This document shows positions 36,234 through 47,000 of a stretch of 64,000 bases of DNA, one piece after another; position 1 is the stretch's first letter, and every line of letters starts with the position of its first letter. The notes below the pieces were generated by a model. It did no database searches, was not told where the DNA came from, and was given only the letters and a program-made list of their open reading frames with translations. Source of the DNA: DASXMT01 sp963781305 (lineage in GTDB: Bacteria; Actinomycetota; Acidimicrobiia; Acidimicrobiales; RAAP-2); NCBI GenBank assembly GCA_963781305.1, contig CAWAFL010000013.1, positions 866,932 to 930,931 on the forward strand, in the 5' to 3' direction. A program made the translations under genes and the position numbers.

Positions 36234-36440
36234 TGGGGTTCGGCCCTCACCCCCGGCGGGACCGGTTTCCGATGGCGCCTCGGGCCCATCGATAATTGCA
36301 TCGAACATATGTTCGTACAGTAGCCCCAACCGGGCGGGCAGCGCCCCGGCGGAGGTCAGGCCGGGTACCCGGCGAAATTCCTCCAAAAATCCCTTCGAAT
36401 GACGTCACAAATCGCCGCGCATTCGTTACGCTGTGGGCAC
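36234..36440. other. Divergent promoter region of imuA' and the small RNA element
   Basis: Contains the LexA box (36303-36314) for the minus-strand SOS unit and a plus-strand promoter-like pair, GTCACA (36404-36409) and TACGCT (36427-36432) with 17 bases between. TGACGTCA at 36400-36407 is a perfect palindrome. Confidence 0.5.
36303..36314 (-). promoter_or_regulatory. LexA (SOS) box upstream of imuA'
   Basis: GAACATATGTTC is a perfect match to the actinobacterial SOS box GAAC-N4-GTTC, within the longer palindrome CGAACATATGTTCG, 69-81 bases before the chosen imuA' start. Confidence 0.9.
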
Positions 36441-36665
36441 CAGAGAAAGGAGGTGGTCCAACTGATTAGTCATAGACGTGGGACTCTGGAGGTGACTGGC
36501 CGCTAAGGCGGCTTGTCGGACCACCTGGCGAATCCCAGCCAGTTACCCGCTGAATCCTCTAGCCGGGAACTAGTCCCGCTCGGCGCCGTCCGGAGTGTTC
36601 AGTGCCTTTCAACATCCGTACTAGAGACTGAAGGGCGTCCCCTCGGGGGGCGCCCTTCAGTGCTT
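36440..36665 (+). ncRNA. Structured RNA element with leader peptide and sequestered Shine-Dalgarno
   Basis: AAAGGAGG (36447-36453) is a perfect Shine-Dalgarno leading into a tiny frame read LISHRRGTLEVTGR then TAA (36462-36506; probable CTG start, or GTG 36453). AGGTGGTCC (36451-36459) is perfectly complementary to GGACCACCT (36518-36526), so the ribosome site can be hidden in a helix that forms once the peptide has been passed. Further small stems follow (CTGGC/GCCAG; GCGGGAA-like GCCGGGA/TCCCG), then a long terminator-like hairpin (ACTGAAGGGCG/CGCCCTTCAGT, 36627-36661). A promoter-like pair lies just upstream. It could be a stand-alone small RNA or an attenuator. I believe similar EVTGR-ending short frames occur in other actinobacteria but cannot name the family. 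Confidence 0.55.
36627..36661 (+). terminator. Strong hairpin ending the small RNA element
   Basis: An 11-bp stem (ACTGAAGGGCG/CGCCCTTCAGT) extended by CCCC/GGGG pairing, followed by GCTTTCC. Good candidate for an intrinsic terminator. Confidence 0.65.
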
Positions 36666-36697
36666 TCCGGGTCCCCGTCGCTTTCCGGGTCCCCGTC
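36662..36697 (+). repeat. Two 18-bp direct repeats after the terminator hairpin
   Basis: GCTTTCCGGGTCCCCGTC occurs twice in tandem without mismatches. Confidence 0.8.
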
Positions 36698-36699
36698 GC

Positions 36700-37160
36700 C
36701 AAGCGCTTCCATGAGTGGGTTGGCTGGCTCTCTGTCCCGGCCAGAATCGAATTCACCGACCAGGTTCATGCCGAAAATGGTGATCATCATGCCTACCTTG
36801 GTAGCGATGACCCTGGGGGCCGGGTTCCAGCTCGCTCGCCATCTGGGCAACCTAGAATGCCAGCTACCGACATCACGGTTGGCTGGTGGCCTCCTACATC
36901 ATCGTCGGCGTGATGGCGGTCATCGCCCTCGGACTGCTCGAGCCGGCCAACCTGGCCGTGCTCTTCGAGCTCAAGAAGCCCCACCCCAATGGCGAGCGCA
37001 TCGGCCGACTGATGAAGGTCTTCATCTACACGGCGGGGAACGAGAGTCTGAGAGTGCCAGATGGTTGTCATGGCCAGCCGTGAGCACAGGCTGGCCGAGG
37101 CGAAGCTCCGGCGGCAGGTTCATATTGCACGCCAGACTGGTCACTCATGGGCCGCCTCGA
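36700..37160 (+). pseudogene. Decayed integral membrane protein gene
   Basis: Protein-like stretches occur in successive frames: MPKMVIIMPTLVAMTLGAGF then QLARHLGN; MPATDITVGW; LVASYIIVGVMAVIALGLLE then PANLAVLFELKKPHPNGERI; and a final MVVMASREHRLAEAK. Together they resemble a small multi-pass membrane protein with at least two TM helices, broken by several frameshifts. No family name can be given with confidence. It follows the structured RNA element on the same strand. Confidence 0.5.
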
Positions 37161-37203
37161 TGTCAATGAGGTTCTCGGAAGGCGGTCTGGATAGCGTGCG
37201 CTC

Positions 37204-37665
37204 GTGCAGTTCCGCGTGGACCGAGTTCCGGCCAGTGTCACCTGGGAGCTCCGGCAGGCCGTCTTGCGTCCGCACCAGGCCATCGATCAACTGGCGCTAC
37301 CCGATGACGATGAGGTGTCAACGGGAACCTTTGCCGCCATTGACGAAAACGAAGAGGTCGTAGGCACTGTTCGTGTGGCACCGGCGAGGCCCCCGTTTCC
37401 CCTCGGTGCCGAGGTACCAGCCAACGCTTCAACCTGGCAACTGAGGGGAATGGCCACTCGTGAGGATGTCCGCACTGTCGGCATCGGGACTGCCCTTCTC
37501 AACCGGGTTGTCGAGTATGTGGCGAAGGACGGCGGAGGTCTGATCTGGTGCAACGCTCGCGTGCCGGCGATTGGCTTCTACCGACGAGGAGGCTTCGTGG
37601 TGCAGGGCGACGTCTGGGAAGAGCCTGCTATCGGGCCGCACGTCGTGATGTGGCGGCTGGTGTAG
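37204..37665 (+). CDS. GNAT-family N-acetyltransferase
   Basis: 153 residues from GTG 37204. The acetyl-CoA binding motif is visible: LRGMATREDVRTVGIGTALL (beta4 plus Q/RxxGxG/A variant R-TVGIGTA), then LIWCNARVPAIGFYRRGGF. The family moves an acetyl group from acetyl-CoA to an amine; the substrate is unknown. TAGCGT (37192-37197) ends six bases before the start, consistent with a leaderless mRNA. A 13-bp tandem repeat lies downstream. Confidence 0.85.
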   Translation: MQFRVDRVPASVTWELRQAVLRPHQAIDQLALPDDDEVSTGTFAAIDENEEVVGTVRVAPARPPFPLGAEVPANASTWQLRGMATREDVRTVGIGTALLNRVVEYVAKDGGGLIWCNARVPAIGFYRRGGFVVQGDVWEEPAIGPHVVMWRLV

Positions 37666-37783
37666 CAGGCCGACCCGATCGGGATCGGGAACGCCGGGGC
37701 TGCGTCGGGGCGCCGCGAACTCGCGATCACCCGGGGCGAGGGAGACGGCTGCCCGTCCGGCAGCTCGAAGGGAAGGCCTCGTT

Positions 37784-37816
37784 TGAGCAAAGGGATTGAG
37801 CAAAGGGATTTGAGCA
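37784..37816 (+). repeat. 13-bp tandem repeat downstream of the GNAT gene
   Basis: TGAGCAAAGGGAT occurs at 37784-37796 and 37797-37809, followed by a partial third copy. Confidence 0.75.
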
Positions 37817-37880
37817 AGCAGATACGGCCGTTGCCATGGGGCGCCGTCCGGCCGCCGACTGGCCCCGGTAGCCTCCTCAC

Positions 37881-38255
37881 GTGAGACGTTGGCTCCGCCT
37901 CGTCATGTTCGTGGGCACCTTGGCGGTTGCCCTCATGGTTGTCGTACCCCACTTCGACGTCGCCGTCAGCGGCGCTACGGCCCAACCGCGTGGGGGGATG
38001 ACCATCGCGGCGCAGACTTCTGGTCCCCCCGACGTCGGCGTGTGCCTTCCGAGAACTACCCGTTGCGATCCCGCCAACCCTCTTGTCTCCTCGGGCGTGG
38101 TGCCGTGGCAGGAAGCCGTGGTCCTGGTGGGACTGGTGGTCGTCGCTATCGTCGGTGTCAGTCGCACGCGACGGCCAAAGAAGCGTGCCCGGTTGCCCAG
38201 AGGTGTCCAGGCCAGCATCCTCCGGCCACCCCAGGCAGCCTTGATCTCTCTCTGA
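37881..38255 (+). CDS. Small membrane protein of unknown function
   Basis: 124 residues from GTG 37881. A hydrophobic N-terminal segment (LVMFVGTLAVALMVVV) and a second one (EAVVLVGLVVVAIVGV, about residues 78-93) flank an exposed loop with two cysteines (GVCLPRTTRCD); the C-terminus is basic. Topology suggests two TM helices or a signal anchor plus one TM, with a short extracytoplasmic loop that could be disulfide-bonded. TAGCCT six bases before the start indicates a leaderless mRNA. No family is recognised. Confidence 0.6.
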   Translation: MRRWLRLVMFVGTLAVALMVVVPHFDVAVSGATAQPRGGMTIAAQTSGPPDVGVCLPRTTRCDPANPLVSSGVVPWQEAVVLVGLVVVAIVGVSRTRRPKKRARLPRGVQASILRPPQAALISL

Positions 38256-38431
38256 TCCCAGTCGGAAGGTCGAGGACACGAAGCACATTGGCTGCTGCAA
38301 CGCACTGGCGTCCTCGTCTACCCCCATGGTTCACCCAACGTCTGTTCTAAGAACCACCGGAGTCATCCCATCGTCGCAACACTCGGTGCTGCGCCCACCG
38401 CGCACCCGTCGCACCCAATTGAGGAGATCGA

Positions 38432-39148
38432 ATGAACACGCACATCCACAAGCACAAGCACAAGCAATCCCAATCCCAATCCCGCCGTACCCGGCGCGGC
38501 CATGCCCGGGTTCCGATAGCGGCGGCCGTCGTGATCGTCGGAGTGATCACCAGCATCGCCGCCACCTCGAACGGCTCGGCTGCTTCATCCCTGACCGCGG
38601 CCACGAAGTTCGTTTCCGGTCCACCGGGACCTGAAGCCGTTCCTCTGCAGCAGGGCACCGTGCTTGCGCCGGCTTCTACTGCCGCCACCGGGCAGATGGT
38701 GGACGGCATCCAGTGCAACGCACATGAGCAGGTGGCGTTCCATGTCCACACTCACCTCAGCGTGTACGTGAACGGTCAGCTCCGTCCCATTCCTCCAGGC
38801 ATCGGCATCGTGGCGCCCGCCGCCGCGTCGACCCCGGAAGGTCCCTTCTACCAGGCAACCCGGTGCTACTACTGGCTCCACGTCCATGCCCAGGATGGAG
38901 TGATCCACATTGAGTCCCCCGCCGGGCACAGCTACACCCTTGGTGAGTTCTTCGACGTTTGGAGACAGCCGCTGAGTGCCGGTCAGGTCGGGCCGGCCAA
39001 GGGGAAGCTCACGATGTACGTCGACGGTCGGCGGTACCGCGGAAATCCCCGGAACATTGGACTGGGCTCGCACGTGGATATCCAACTTGATGTCGGCACC
39101 CCAACGGTGCTGCCCCGATCGGTGAACTGGTCCGTGACCCAGCTTTGA
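38432..39148 (+). CDS. Exported or membrane-anchored His-rich protein of unknown function
   Basis: 238 residues. The N-terminus is a His/Lys/Gln-rich tail (HIHKHKHKQSQSQSRR) before one TM or signal segment (VPIAAAVVIVGVITSIAA). The exterior part has two His clusters, AFHVHTHLSVYVNGQ (about residues 102-116) and YYWLHVHAQDGVIHIESP (about 146-163), and two cysteines nearby, which looks like a metal-binding beta domain. No enzyme motif is seen. Clustered His-x-His on both the cytoplasmic tail and the exterior domain could relate to metal handling (inference). Confidence 0.65.
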   Translation: MNTHIHKHKHKQSQSQSRRTRRGHARVPIAAAVVIVGVITSIAATSNGSAASSLTAATKFVSGPPGPEAVPLQQGTVLAPASTAATGQMVDGIQCNAHEQVAFHVHTHLSVYVNGQLRPIPPGIGIVAPAAASTPEGPFYQATRCYYWLHVHAQDGVIHIESPAGHSYTLGEFFDVWRQPLSAGQVGPAKGKLTMYVDGRRYRGNPRNIGLGSHVDIQLDVGTPTVLPRSVNWSVTQL

Positions 39149-39270
39149 TGGGAGTTCGGGCGGGGGGAGTAGCCGTCACCACGGCGCCCATGGACCGCTA
39201 TTCTGATGGCGTGCGCTGATAGCCGGTAGTCCTCGCCCGAACCCTGTCCCTTGGTCCCCGGAGGCTTCCC

Positions 39271-40920
39271 GTGCCCGCACTTACTTCTTCTTTGGCTACG
39301 CTCATGGCCGTCCACCTGTCCCACGACCGCGGTGGCCGAACAGTCCTCCGCGACATCTCGTTCACTGTCGGGCCCTCTGACCGGATCGGCGTGGTTGGCC
39401 CCAACGGGGTCGGCAAGTCCACCCTGCTCTCGGTTCTCGCCGGTACGGAGCCACCCATGGCGGGTTCGGTCCGGCTTGACCCGCCCAGCGCCACCGTGGG
39501 CTACCTCACCCAGGAGCACGAGGCCCCTGCCGGGGAGACCGTCCGGGCCGCGTTGACTCGGCGCACCGGCGTCGCCGCGGCCGAAGCCGAGCTCGCCGCA
39601 GCGGCCAGCGGGCTCACCGATGGCACCCGGGAGGCCGACCAGCGCTACGAGGTGGCACTCGAGCGGTACACCACCCTGTCGGCCGGCGACCTCGACGCCC
39701 GGATCGACGTGGTACTGGCCGAGCTGGGGCTCACCGAATCGGGACTCGGGGCCGGAATGGCCGACCACCCGGTGGCCTCCCTGTCCGGTGGGCAGGAGTC
39801 ACGACTGGCGTTGGCTGCCATCATGCTGTCCCGCTTCGACATCACCCTGCTGGACGAACCCACCAACGACCTGGACTTCGACGGGCTGGAGCGTTTGGAG
39901 TCGTACGTCCTGTCCCATGTCGGGGCCATGATCGTCGTCTCCCACGACCGTGCCTTTCTCGACCGAACCGTCACCTCGGTCCTGGAGCTCGACGAGCACG
40001 ACCACACTGGGCGCCTCTATGGCGGAGGGTGGGGCGGCTACCTGACCGAACGGGAGACGGCCCGGCGCCATCAGTTAGAGGACTTCGCCGTCTACCAGTC
40101 CCGGCGGTCCGAGTTGAGCGACCGGGCCAAGCGCGAGCGTGAGTGGGCGACGTCGGGCGTCCAACGGGAGAAGCGCAACCCCAGGGACAACGACAAGGCC
40201 CAGCGCGACTTCCGGATCAACCGGACCGAGCAGTTGGCTTCCCGAGCCCGCCGAACCGAGCGCGCCCTCGATGCCCTCGATGTGGTGGACAAACCCTGGG
40301 AGGGGTGGGATCTTCGCTTCACGATCGAGCAGGCGCCGCGGGCTGGGGCCGTGGTGGCCCGTCTGGCCGCTGCCGTCATCGAGCGAGGCACGTTCACGCT
40401 CGGCCCGGTCGACCTGGAGATCGGGTGGGCCGAGCGGGTCGGCCTCATCGGGCCGAACGGATCAGGCAAGTCGACATTGGTGGAGGCCATCCTGGGTCGC
40501 CTGCCCCTCACCGAGGGGACCCAGTGGCTCGGCCCCAGCGTGGTGGTAGGCGAGCTCGGTCAGGATCGACGGGCCCTCTTCGGTCCGGTCAGCGTGGTCG
40601 ACTCCGTCGTCGCCCGTTGCGGGCTCACCCTCTCGGAAGCCCGGTCCCTTCTGGCCAAGTTCGGGCTGGGTGCCGACCACGTCACTCGGCCCGGTATCTC
40701 CTTGTCACCCGGCGAGCGCACACGAGCCGAACTGGCCACGTTCCAGGCGCTCGGCGTCAACTTCTTGGTCCTGGATGAGCCCAGCAACCACCTCGATCTG
40801 CCCGCCATCGAGCAACTGGAGGCGGCGCTGTCCAGTTTCACCGGCACGCTCCTGCTCGTCTCCCACGACCGGCGGCTGCTCGAGGCGGTCGAGCTGACCC
40901 GCCGCGTCGAGTTGGGCTGA
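39271..40920 (+). CDS. ABC-F family ATPase
   Basis: 549 residues, GTG 39271 after CCGGAGG. Two nucleotide-binding domains and no TM segments: Walker A GPNGVGKSTLL and GPNGSGKSTLVEA, signatures SLSGGQESRLALA and SLSPGERTRAELA, Walker B ITLLDEPTNDLD and FLVLDEPSNHLD, with a charged linker (REWATSGVQREKRNPRDNDK) between. ABC-F proteins act on the ribosome; some protect it from antibiotics. Placed just before the NRPS gene, it could give self-resistance, but housekeeping ABC-F members look the same. A tandem repeat spans its stop codon. Confidence 0.92.
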   Translation: MPALTSSLATLMAVHLSHDRGGRTVLRDISFTVGPSDRIGVVGPNGVGKSTLLSVLAGTEPPMAGSVRLDPPSATVGYLTQEHEAPAGETVRAALTRRTGVAAAEAELAAAASGLTDGTREADQRYEVALERYTTLSAGDLDARIDVVLAELGLTESGLGAGMADHPVASLSGGQESRLALAAIMLSRFDITLLDEPTNDLDFDGLERLESYVLSHVGAMIVVSHDRAFLDRTVTSVLELDEHDHTGRLYGGGWGGYLTERETARRHQLEDFAVYQSRRSELSDRAKREREWATSGVQREKRNPRDNDKAQRDFRINRTEQLASRARRTERALDALDVVDKPWEGWDLRFTIEQAPRAGAVVARLAAAVIERGTFTLGPVDLEIGWAERVGLIGPNGSGKSTLVEAILGRLPLTEGTQWLGPSVVVGELGQDRRALFGPVSVVDSVVARCGLTLSEARSLLAKFGLGADHVTRPGISLSPGERTRAELATFQALGVNFLVLDEPSNHLDLPAIEQLEAALSSFTGTLLLVSHDRRLLEAVELTRRVELG

Positions 40921-40964
40921 GAGCGCCGACCGCGGTTGGCCTGAGAACGCCGACCGTGGCTTGA
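40918..40964 (+). repeat. Imperfect tandem repeat spanning the ABC-F stop codon
   Basis: Two copies of TGAGARCGCCGACCGYGG-like units; the first TGA is the ABC-F stop itself, and the array continues towards the NRPS gene. Confidence 0.65.
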
Positions 40965-41025
40965 GCTCAAGGCCAGGACCTGCGGGAGCGACTACTTTGT
41001 CCCGAGTGCCTCATGCGGGCGTGAC

Positions 41026-44000
41026 ATGGCCACGAATGCGAGACTGATGACGACGCAGATCAGGATGGGACAGGATCCTGAGCTAGGCCCCCCGCCGGGG
41101 TGGAACAACACGGCCACCCCCTACGAGCGCGACTCGACCATCCACGAGGTGTTCGCCCAGCGGGTGGCCGAGCGACCGGACGCGCCAGCCGTCGAGGACG
41201 GACAGCAGTCATGGACCTACCAGGAGCTCGACGGTCTGTCCTCGGACGTGGCCAGGCGGCTCGAGACGCTGATCGACGGGCCCGACCAGTGCATTGGGGT
41301 CATGGCCGATCGCTCCATCGAGGCGGTTCTGGCCATCCTCGCCGTACTCAAGGCTGGGGCCGCGTTCGTACCGCTCGATGCCGATTTCCCAAGCGAACGC
41401 CTTCGCTTCATGGCCGAAGACACCCGGGCGCGAGCGGTCTTGGCCCAGGGCCACCTGATCGACCGGGCCAGGGAGACATTCGACGTCCCCGTCCTCGGAT
41501 TGGCCGAGGCTGCCACGCCCGGCGCCGACCCCATCGTCGTTGCCGATCACCCGTTCAGGACACCGTCGTTCGGGCCGCGCTCGTTGGCCTACGTGATGTA
41601 CACCTCGGGCTCGTCCGGCCGGCCCAAGGGCGTGGCCATCGAGCACCGGGGGGTGCTCCGCTACGTCCGGGGCGCCCGGGGGCTCATCCCCACGGCGACG
41701 GACGCGGTGCTGCACGTGAGCCAGCTCGGATTCGACGCTTCCACCTACGAGATCTGGGGCGCGCTCTGCAACGGGGCCAAGCTGGTCGTGCATCCACACG
41801 GGCGCCCCGATCCCCGGGCCGTGGCCGAGACGATCGAGCGCCACCGCGTCACCATCGGGATGTTCTCGTCCGGGTTGTTGCATCAAATGGTGGACGTGGC
41901 CCTGGCCAGCCTGGGCTCATACCGGCTGGTGCTGTCGGCCGGCGACATCTTGTCGCCCAGTCATGCCCGACGACTACGGGAAGCGCATCCTGGCACTCGG
42001 CTGGTCAACGCCTATGGCCCCACCGAGGCCACGGTCACCGCCTCTGTCTACGAGGTGGGCGACCTCCCGTCCGACCAGCCCGTACCTATCGGCCACCCGT
42101 TGCCCAACACCGAGCTCTACGTGCTCGACGCGCAGCTCAGGCCGGTGGCAGGCGGGGTGGGGGAGCTGTGCATCGGCGGCGACGGCGTCGCCCGCAGCTA
42201 CCTGAACCTGCCGGAGGCAACCGCCGTCCAGTTCGTCCACGATCCCTTTGGACCCACGCCGGGCGGACGGCTGTACAGGACGGGCGACCTGGTCCGGATG
42301 CTGCCCACCGGCGAGCTCGAGTTTCTCGGCCGCCTCGACGACCAGGTGAAGATCCGCGGCTACCGGGTGGAGCCCACCGAAGTGGCAGCGGTCCTCACCG
42401 GGCACCCAGCGGTAGCACAGGCGGTGGTGGTGGCTCGGGAGGACATCGAAGGGCACAGGCGTTTGGTCGCCTACGTAAGGGCCGCGTACGACGTCGATGC
42501 CTTCCGCCTCCGCCGATACGTCAGGAACAAGCTCCCCGAGTACATGGTGCCCTCTGCCTTCGTGGTGCTCGACGAGTTTCCGCATACCGCCAACGGCAAG
42601 GTCGACCGTGCTGCGTTGCCTGCACCCACCCGATCGGGGACGGGCCGTCCTCTCGGCACCGAGACCGAACGTACGGTCGGTCGGCTGTGGGCCCGGGTCC
42701 TCGAGTCGGACGACGTGATGGCCGACGACGACTTCTTCGATTCGGGTGGCGACTCGTTGCTGGCCCTCCGGTTGCTGTCGATGGTGCGCGACGCCACGGG
42801 CGTGGACCTCCCGCTCGCCTCGGTCTTCGCCGACCGGACGGTCGCTGCGCTGTCGGCCCGGATCGACAACGCTCAACCCTCCGGGACCGGCGCGTCCGGC
42901 GACATCGCCGAGATGCCCCCGCTGGTGCCGACGGATCGTGCCGGCCTGGTACCGGCGTCCGTGGTCCAGGCGCAGGCCTGCTTCCTCAGCGAGCTGGCCG
43001 ACGAGGCGCTCCCGTACCAGTCGCAGGCGGTGATCCGTTTCGACGGCCCCCTGGACGAGGACACGCTGCGTCGCGTGCTCCAGGCCCTCGTCGATCGGCA
43101 TGAGGTGCTCCGGACCACGTTCCCCAAGGTGCGAGGGGCATGGATGCAGCAGGTCCATCCAGCCCTCGAGGTGACCCTGCCCGTCGTCGACCTCCGGTCG
43201 GAGCCCGATCCGGAAGCGGCGCTATGCGCGTTGGCCGCGGAGCGGTTCTCGGACCGGATCGCCGTCACCGAGCTCCCGCTGGTCCACTGGACGTTGACCC
43301 GCCTGGGCGACGACAGCCGGGCCCTGATCTGGGTCGAGCACCATGTCGTGCACGACGGCTGGTCGTTCGCGGCCACGCTCGACGAGATGGTGACCCTCTA
43401 TCGGGCGATGGCGTCCGGGGGCCGCGATCCGCTCCCCGCCCTCGCCGTCCAGTACGCCGACTTTGCCGCCTGGCAGCATGCCTTCCCCGCCACCGATGCC
43501 GGGCGCAGCCAGCTCGAGTACTGGGCCAGGCAGCTTTCCGACCCCCCACCGCTCCTCCTGCTGCCCACCGACCGACCCGTGCCGCCCACCCGAACCTTCT
43601 GTGGGCGGTCGCTTCGTTCGGACCTGGCGCCCGAGCTGATCGACCGGTTGCGACAGGTGGCCTCGGGTGCCGGCTGCACCCCCTACATGGTGATGACGGC
43701 GGCGTTCTTCGTTTTTCTCGCCCGTCTCAGCCAACAGACGGACGTGGTCATTGGCTCGGGGCTGGCCAACCGACGGCTCGCCGGCTCCGAGCCCGTCGTC
43801 GGCATGTTCGTCAACACCGTGGCGCTTCGGGTCGACCTGGCCAACGATCCGACCATCGAGTCGGTCCTGGCTCAAGTCAGAGCGGCCTCGTTGGGCGCGC
43901 TCGCCCACCAGGAGCTGCCGTTCGACGAGGTGGTCCGGGCCCTCGCCCCCGATCGCCGGCCGGGACACAATCCCTACTACGACCATCTCTTCTCGTTCCA

Positions 44001-47000
44001 CGACTCGCCCTTCCCGGAGCTGGACATCGACGATCTGACACTGACCGTCCATGACGGGCTGAGCAACGGATCGTCCAAGGCCGACCTCAACGTCGTCGTT
44101 ATCAACCGACGGGGGCGCGGCCCTCGGGCCGGTCGGCCCGACGGCGAGGAGCTCTCGGTGGTGTGGGACTTCGCCACCGACATCTTCGACGAGTCGACCG
44201 GCGAAGCGATGTTCACCACATACCTCCAGGTGCTCGCACAACTGGTCGAACGGCCGACGGCGCGCCTCTCCGAGCTGACACTGACCACGGCGGCTGAGAG
44301 GGATCTCCTCCTTGCCGCCGGAGGAACGGCCCACTCCTACGAGCGGGACTCGACCATCGAAGCGGTGTTCGCCGATCGGGTACGCGAGCGACCCGACGCC
44401 GTTGCCGTGGTGGCCGATGGTCGGCTGCTCACCTATACCGAGCTCGACTCGTGGTCGGACCGCCTGGCGGCCGAGTTGACCTCGGAGGGCGTGGGACCCG
44501 GGGCCTGCGTGGGGGTGGTCGACGACCGGTCGTTATCGATGATCGTGGCCCTGCTCGGCGTCCTGAAAGCCGGCGCCGCCTACGTCGGGATGGATCCGCA
44601 CCTGCCCGAGGCCCGGCTGCGTCGCCTGCTGAGCGATGCCGCCATCCCCGTCGTGTGCACCGCGCCGGGGAGCGCCCCCCGCTTCGACGGTGCGCCGGTC
44701 ACCATCGTGGAGGTCGATGCCAGGGCGGAGTCAGGAGATGACCCCGCTCCGCTGCCCCACCGGAAGGGTGATGCCCGCGCTCTGGCCTATGTGGCCTTCA
44801 CCTCCGGCTCGAGCGGCGAGCCCAAAGGCGTCGAGGTGCCTCATCGAGGCGTGGTCCGGTTGGTTCGGGGAACCGACTACGTCGAGCTGGGCCCCGACGA
44901 GGTCGTGTTGGCCGCAGCCCCGCTGGCCTTCGACGCCTCGACCTTCGAGATCTGGGGTGCGCTGCTCAACGGGGGACGCTTGGTGGTGGCCCCGACCGGC
45001 GCGTTGTCAACGGCCGAGCTCGCCGACCTGCTTACCGCCCACGGCGTGACCACCGCGTGGCTGACGGCGGGGCTCTTCCATCAGATGGTCGACCATCAGC
45101 TGGGACCGCTCGCCTCGCTCCGACAGGTGCTTGCCGGTGGGGATGTGCTGTCACCGTCACACGTCAACCGCCTGCTCGACGTGCTCGATGCCGGTGGCGT
45201 GGTGGTGAACGGATACGGCCCCACCGAGGGCACCACGTTCACGTGCTGTCATCGAATGGCGGCCGGTAGCCGGGTGGACGGGAGGGTGCCGATCGGGTCG
45301 CCCATCGCCAATACCTGGGTCGCCATCGTCGACCCTGCCGGCCAGCTGGTGCCAAACGGGGTCGCCGGTGAGTTGTGGATCGGTGGCGACGGTGTGGCCC
45401 GGGGCTATGCCGGGCGTCCGGACCTCACGGCCGAGCAGTTCGTCCCCAATCCGTTCCCCCGGATACCGGGCGACCGCCTGTACCGTTCGGGAGACAGGGT
45501 ACGGCGGCGGACCGACGGGCTCCTGGAGTTCCTCGGGCGCATCGACCGCCAGGCGAAGGTCCGGGGACACCGGGTCGAGCCGGCCGAGACCGAAGCGGTC
45601 CTGCTCGATCATCGCCACATCGGCCAGGCCCACGTGGTCACCGTCGACTTCGGGCCGGACGACAAACGGCTGGTGGCCTACCTGGTCCCAACCCGGAGTG
45701 CGAAGACGGGAGCGACCGACCAGGTGCCCGAGGGCGACGGCCCCATCGGCGGGCCGATCGGCGACACCGAGCTGAACGAGTTCCTCAGGTCGGTACTGCC
45801 GTCATACCTAGTGCCGACCGCCTTCGTGTGGCTCCCGCGCCTGCCGCTGCGATCCAACGGGAAAATAGATTCCGAGCGGCTCCCGCCGCTCCCTTCCACG
45901 TGGTTCCCCGACGATCCCTGTACCCCCGGCGTCACCCCTGAGGGGACTCAGGCACGACCAGTCGCCGGCGCCAGCCGCCTCGAGAACAGCCTGATCGCCG
46001 TCTGGCAGGAGGTGACCGGCGTGCGCCAGATCGGGCTCGACGACGACTTCTTCGAGCTCGGCGGGCATTCCCTGCTTGCCGTGGAGCTCTTTGCCGCCAT
46101 CGAGCGGACGACCGGGGCCCGACTTCCGTTGGCCACCATCTTCGAGGCGCCGACGGTGGCGCAACTGGCCCGGTTGATGCGCTCTGACGGGTGGGACGCT
46201 CGCACGGGCTCGCTGGTCCCGTTGAGCACCACCGGGTCGCGGCCACCGTTCTTCGCCGTCACCGCCGGAGACGGGAACGTGGTTGGGTACGGCCCCCTGG
46301 CCCGACGGTTGGGCCCCGACCAGCCCTTCTACGTCCTCCAGCCGTTCGGGCTCGACAGTGCGGCGCCGTTGCACAGGACCGTGCAGGCCATGGCTCGGCA
46401 CTACGTGCGCCAGATCCGCAGGGTGCAGCCCCACGGCCCGTACCTGTTGGGTGGACGGTGCTTCGGCTCGCTGGTCGCCTACGAAGTGGCGACCAGGCTG
46501 GAGGCTGGCGGTGAACGGGTGGCACTGCTCGCCTCCATCGACTCGGTGGGTCCGCTGTGGCGGACCCGCACCTTGGCCAACGGCACGGTGTACGACCCGG
46601 TGATGAACGTGGCCCGCGTCCATGCCGCTGACGACGGCCTCGACTTCGGCGCCGTATTCTCCGACCCCACGGAGGCCGACGAGTTCGTCGCCTGGTTGGG
46701 TGAGCCGGTCACGGAGCACGGCGACGTGATCATCAACCGCTACGTTTACGCCGCCTACCTGTCGCGCCCTGATCTGCAGGACGCCTTCCCGCTCGGCGAG
46801 CGGGGAGACGGGCGGGCCGAGCATGCCGGACTGGCCCATTGGGCCTGGCAGGGTGGCCGAGCGGAAATGGGTATGCAGACCATGCTCCTCCCACCGCCGT
46901 CGGACGAGGCCCGGCGCGCCCGCCCGAGCGTTGACCCCCGGTTGCAGACGCGGCGCCGGCATGCCGCCGACCGGGTCCTCGACTGGTTGAACGCCGCCAC

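Noticed and set aside
34693..36402. 569-codon plus-strand frame over imuB and imuA'
   Set aside because: Antisense to two genes with clear mutasome motifs; composition typical of a shadow frame.
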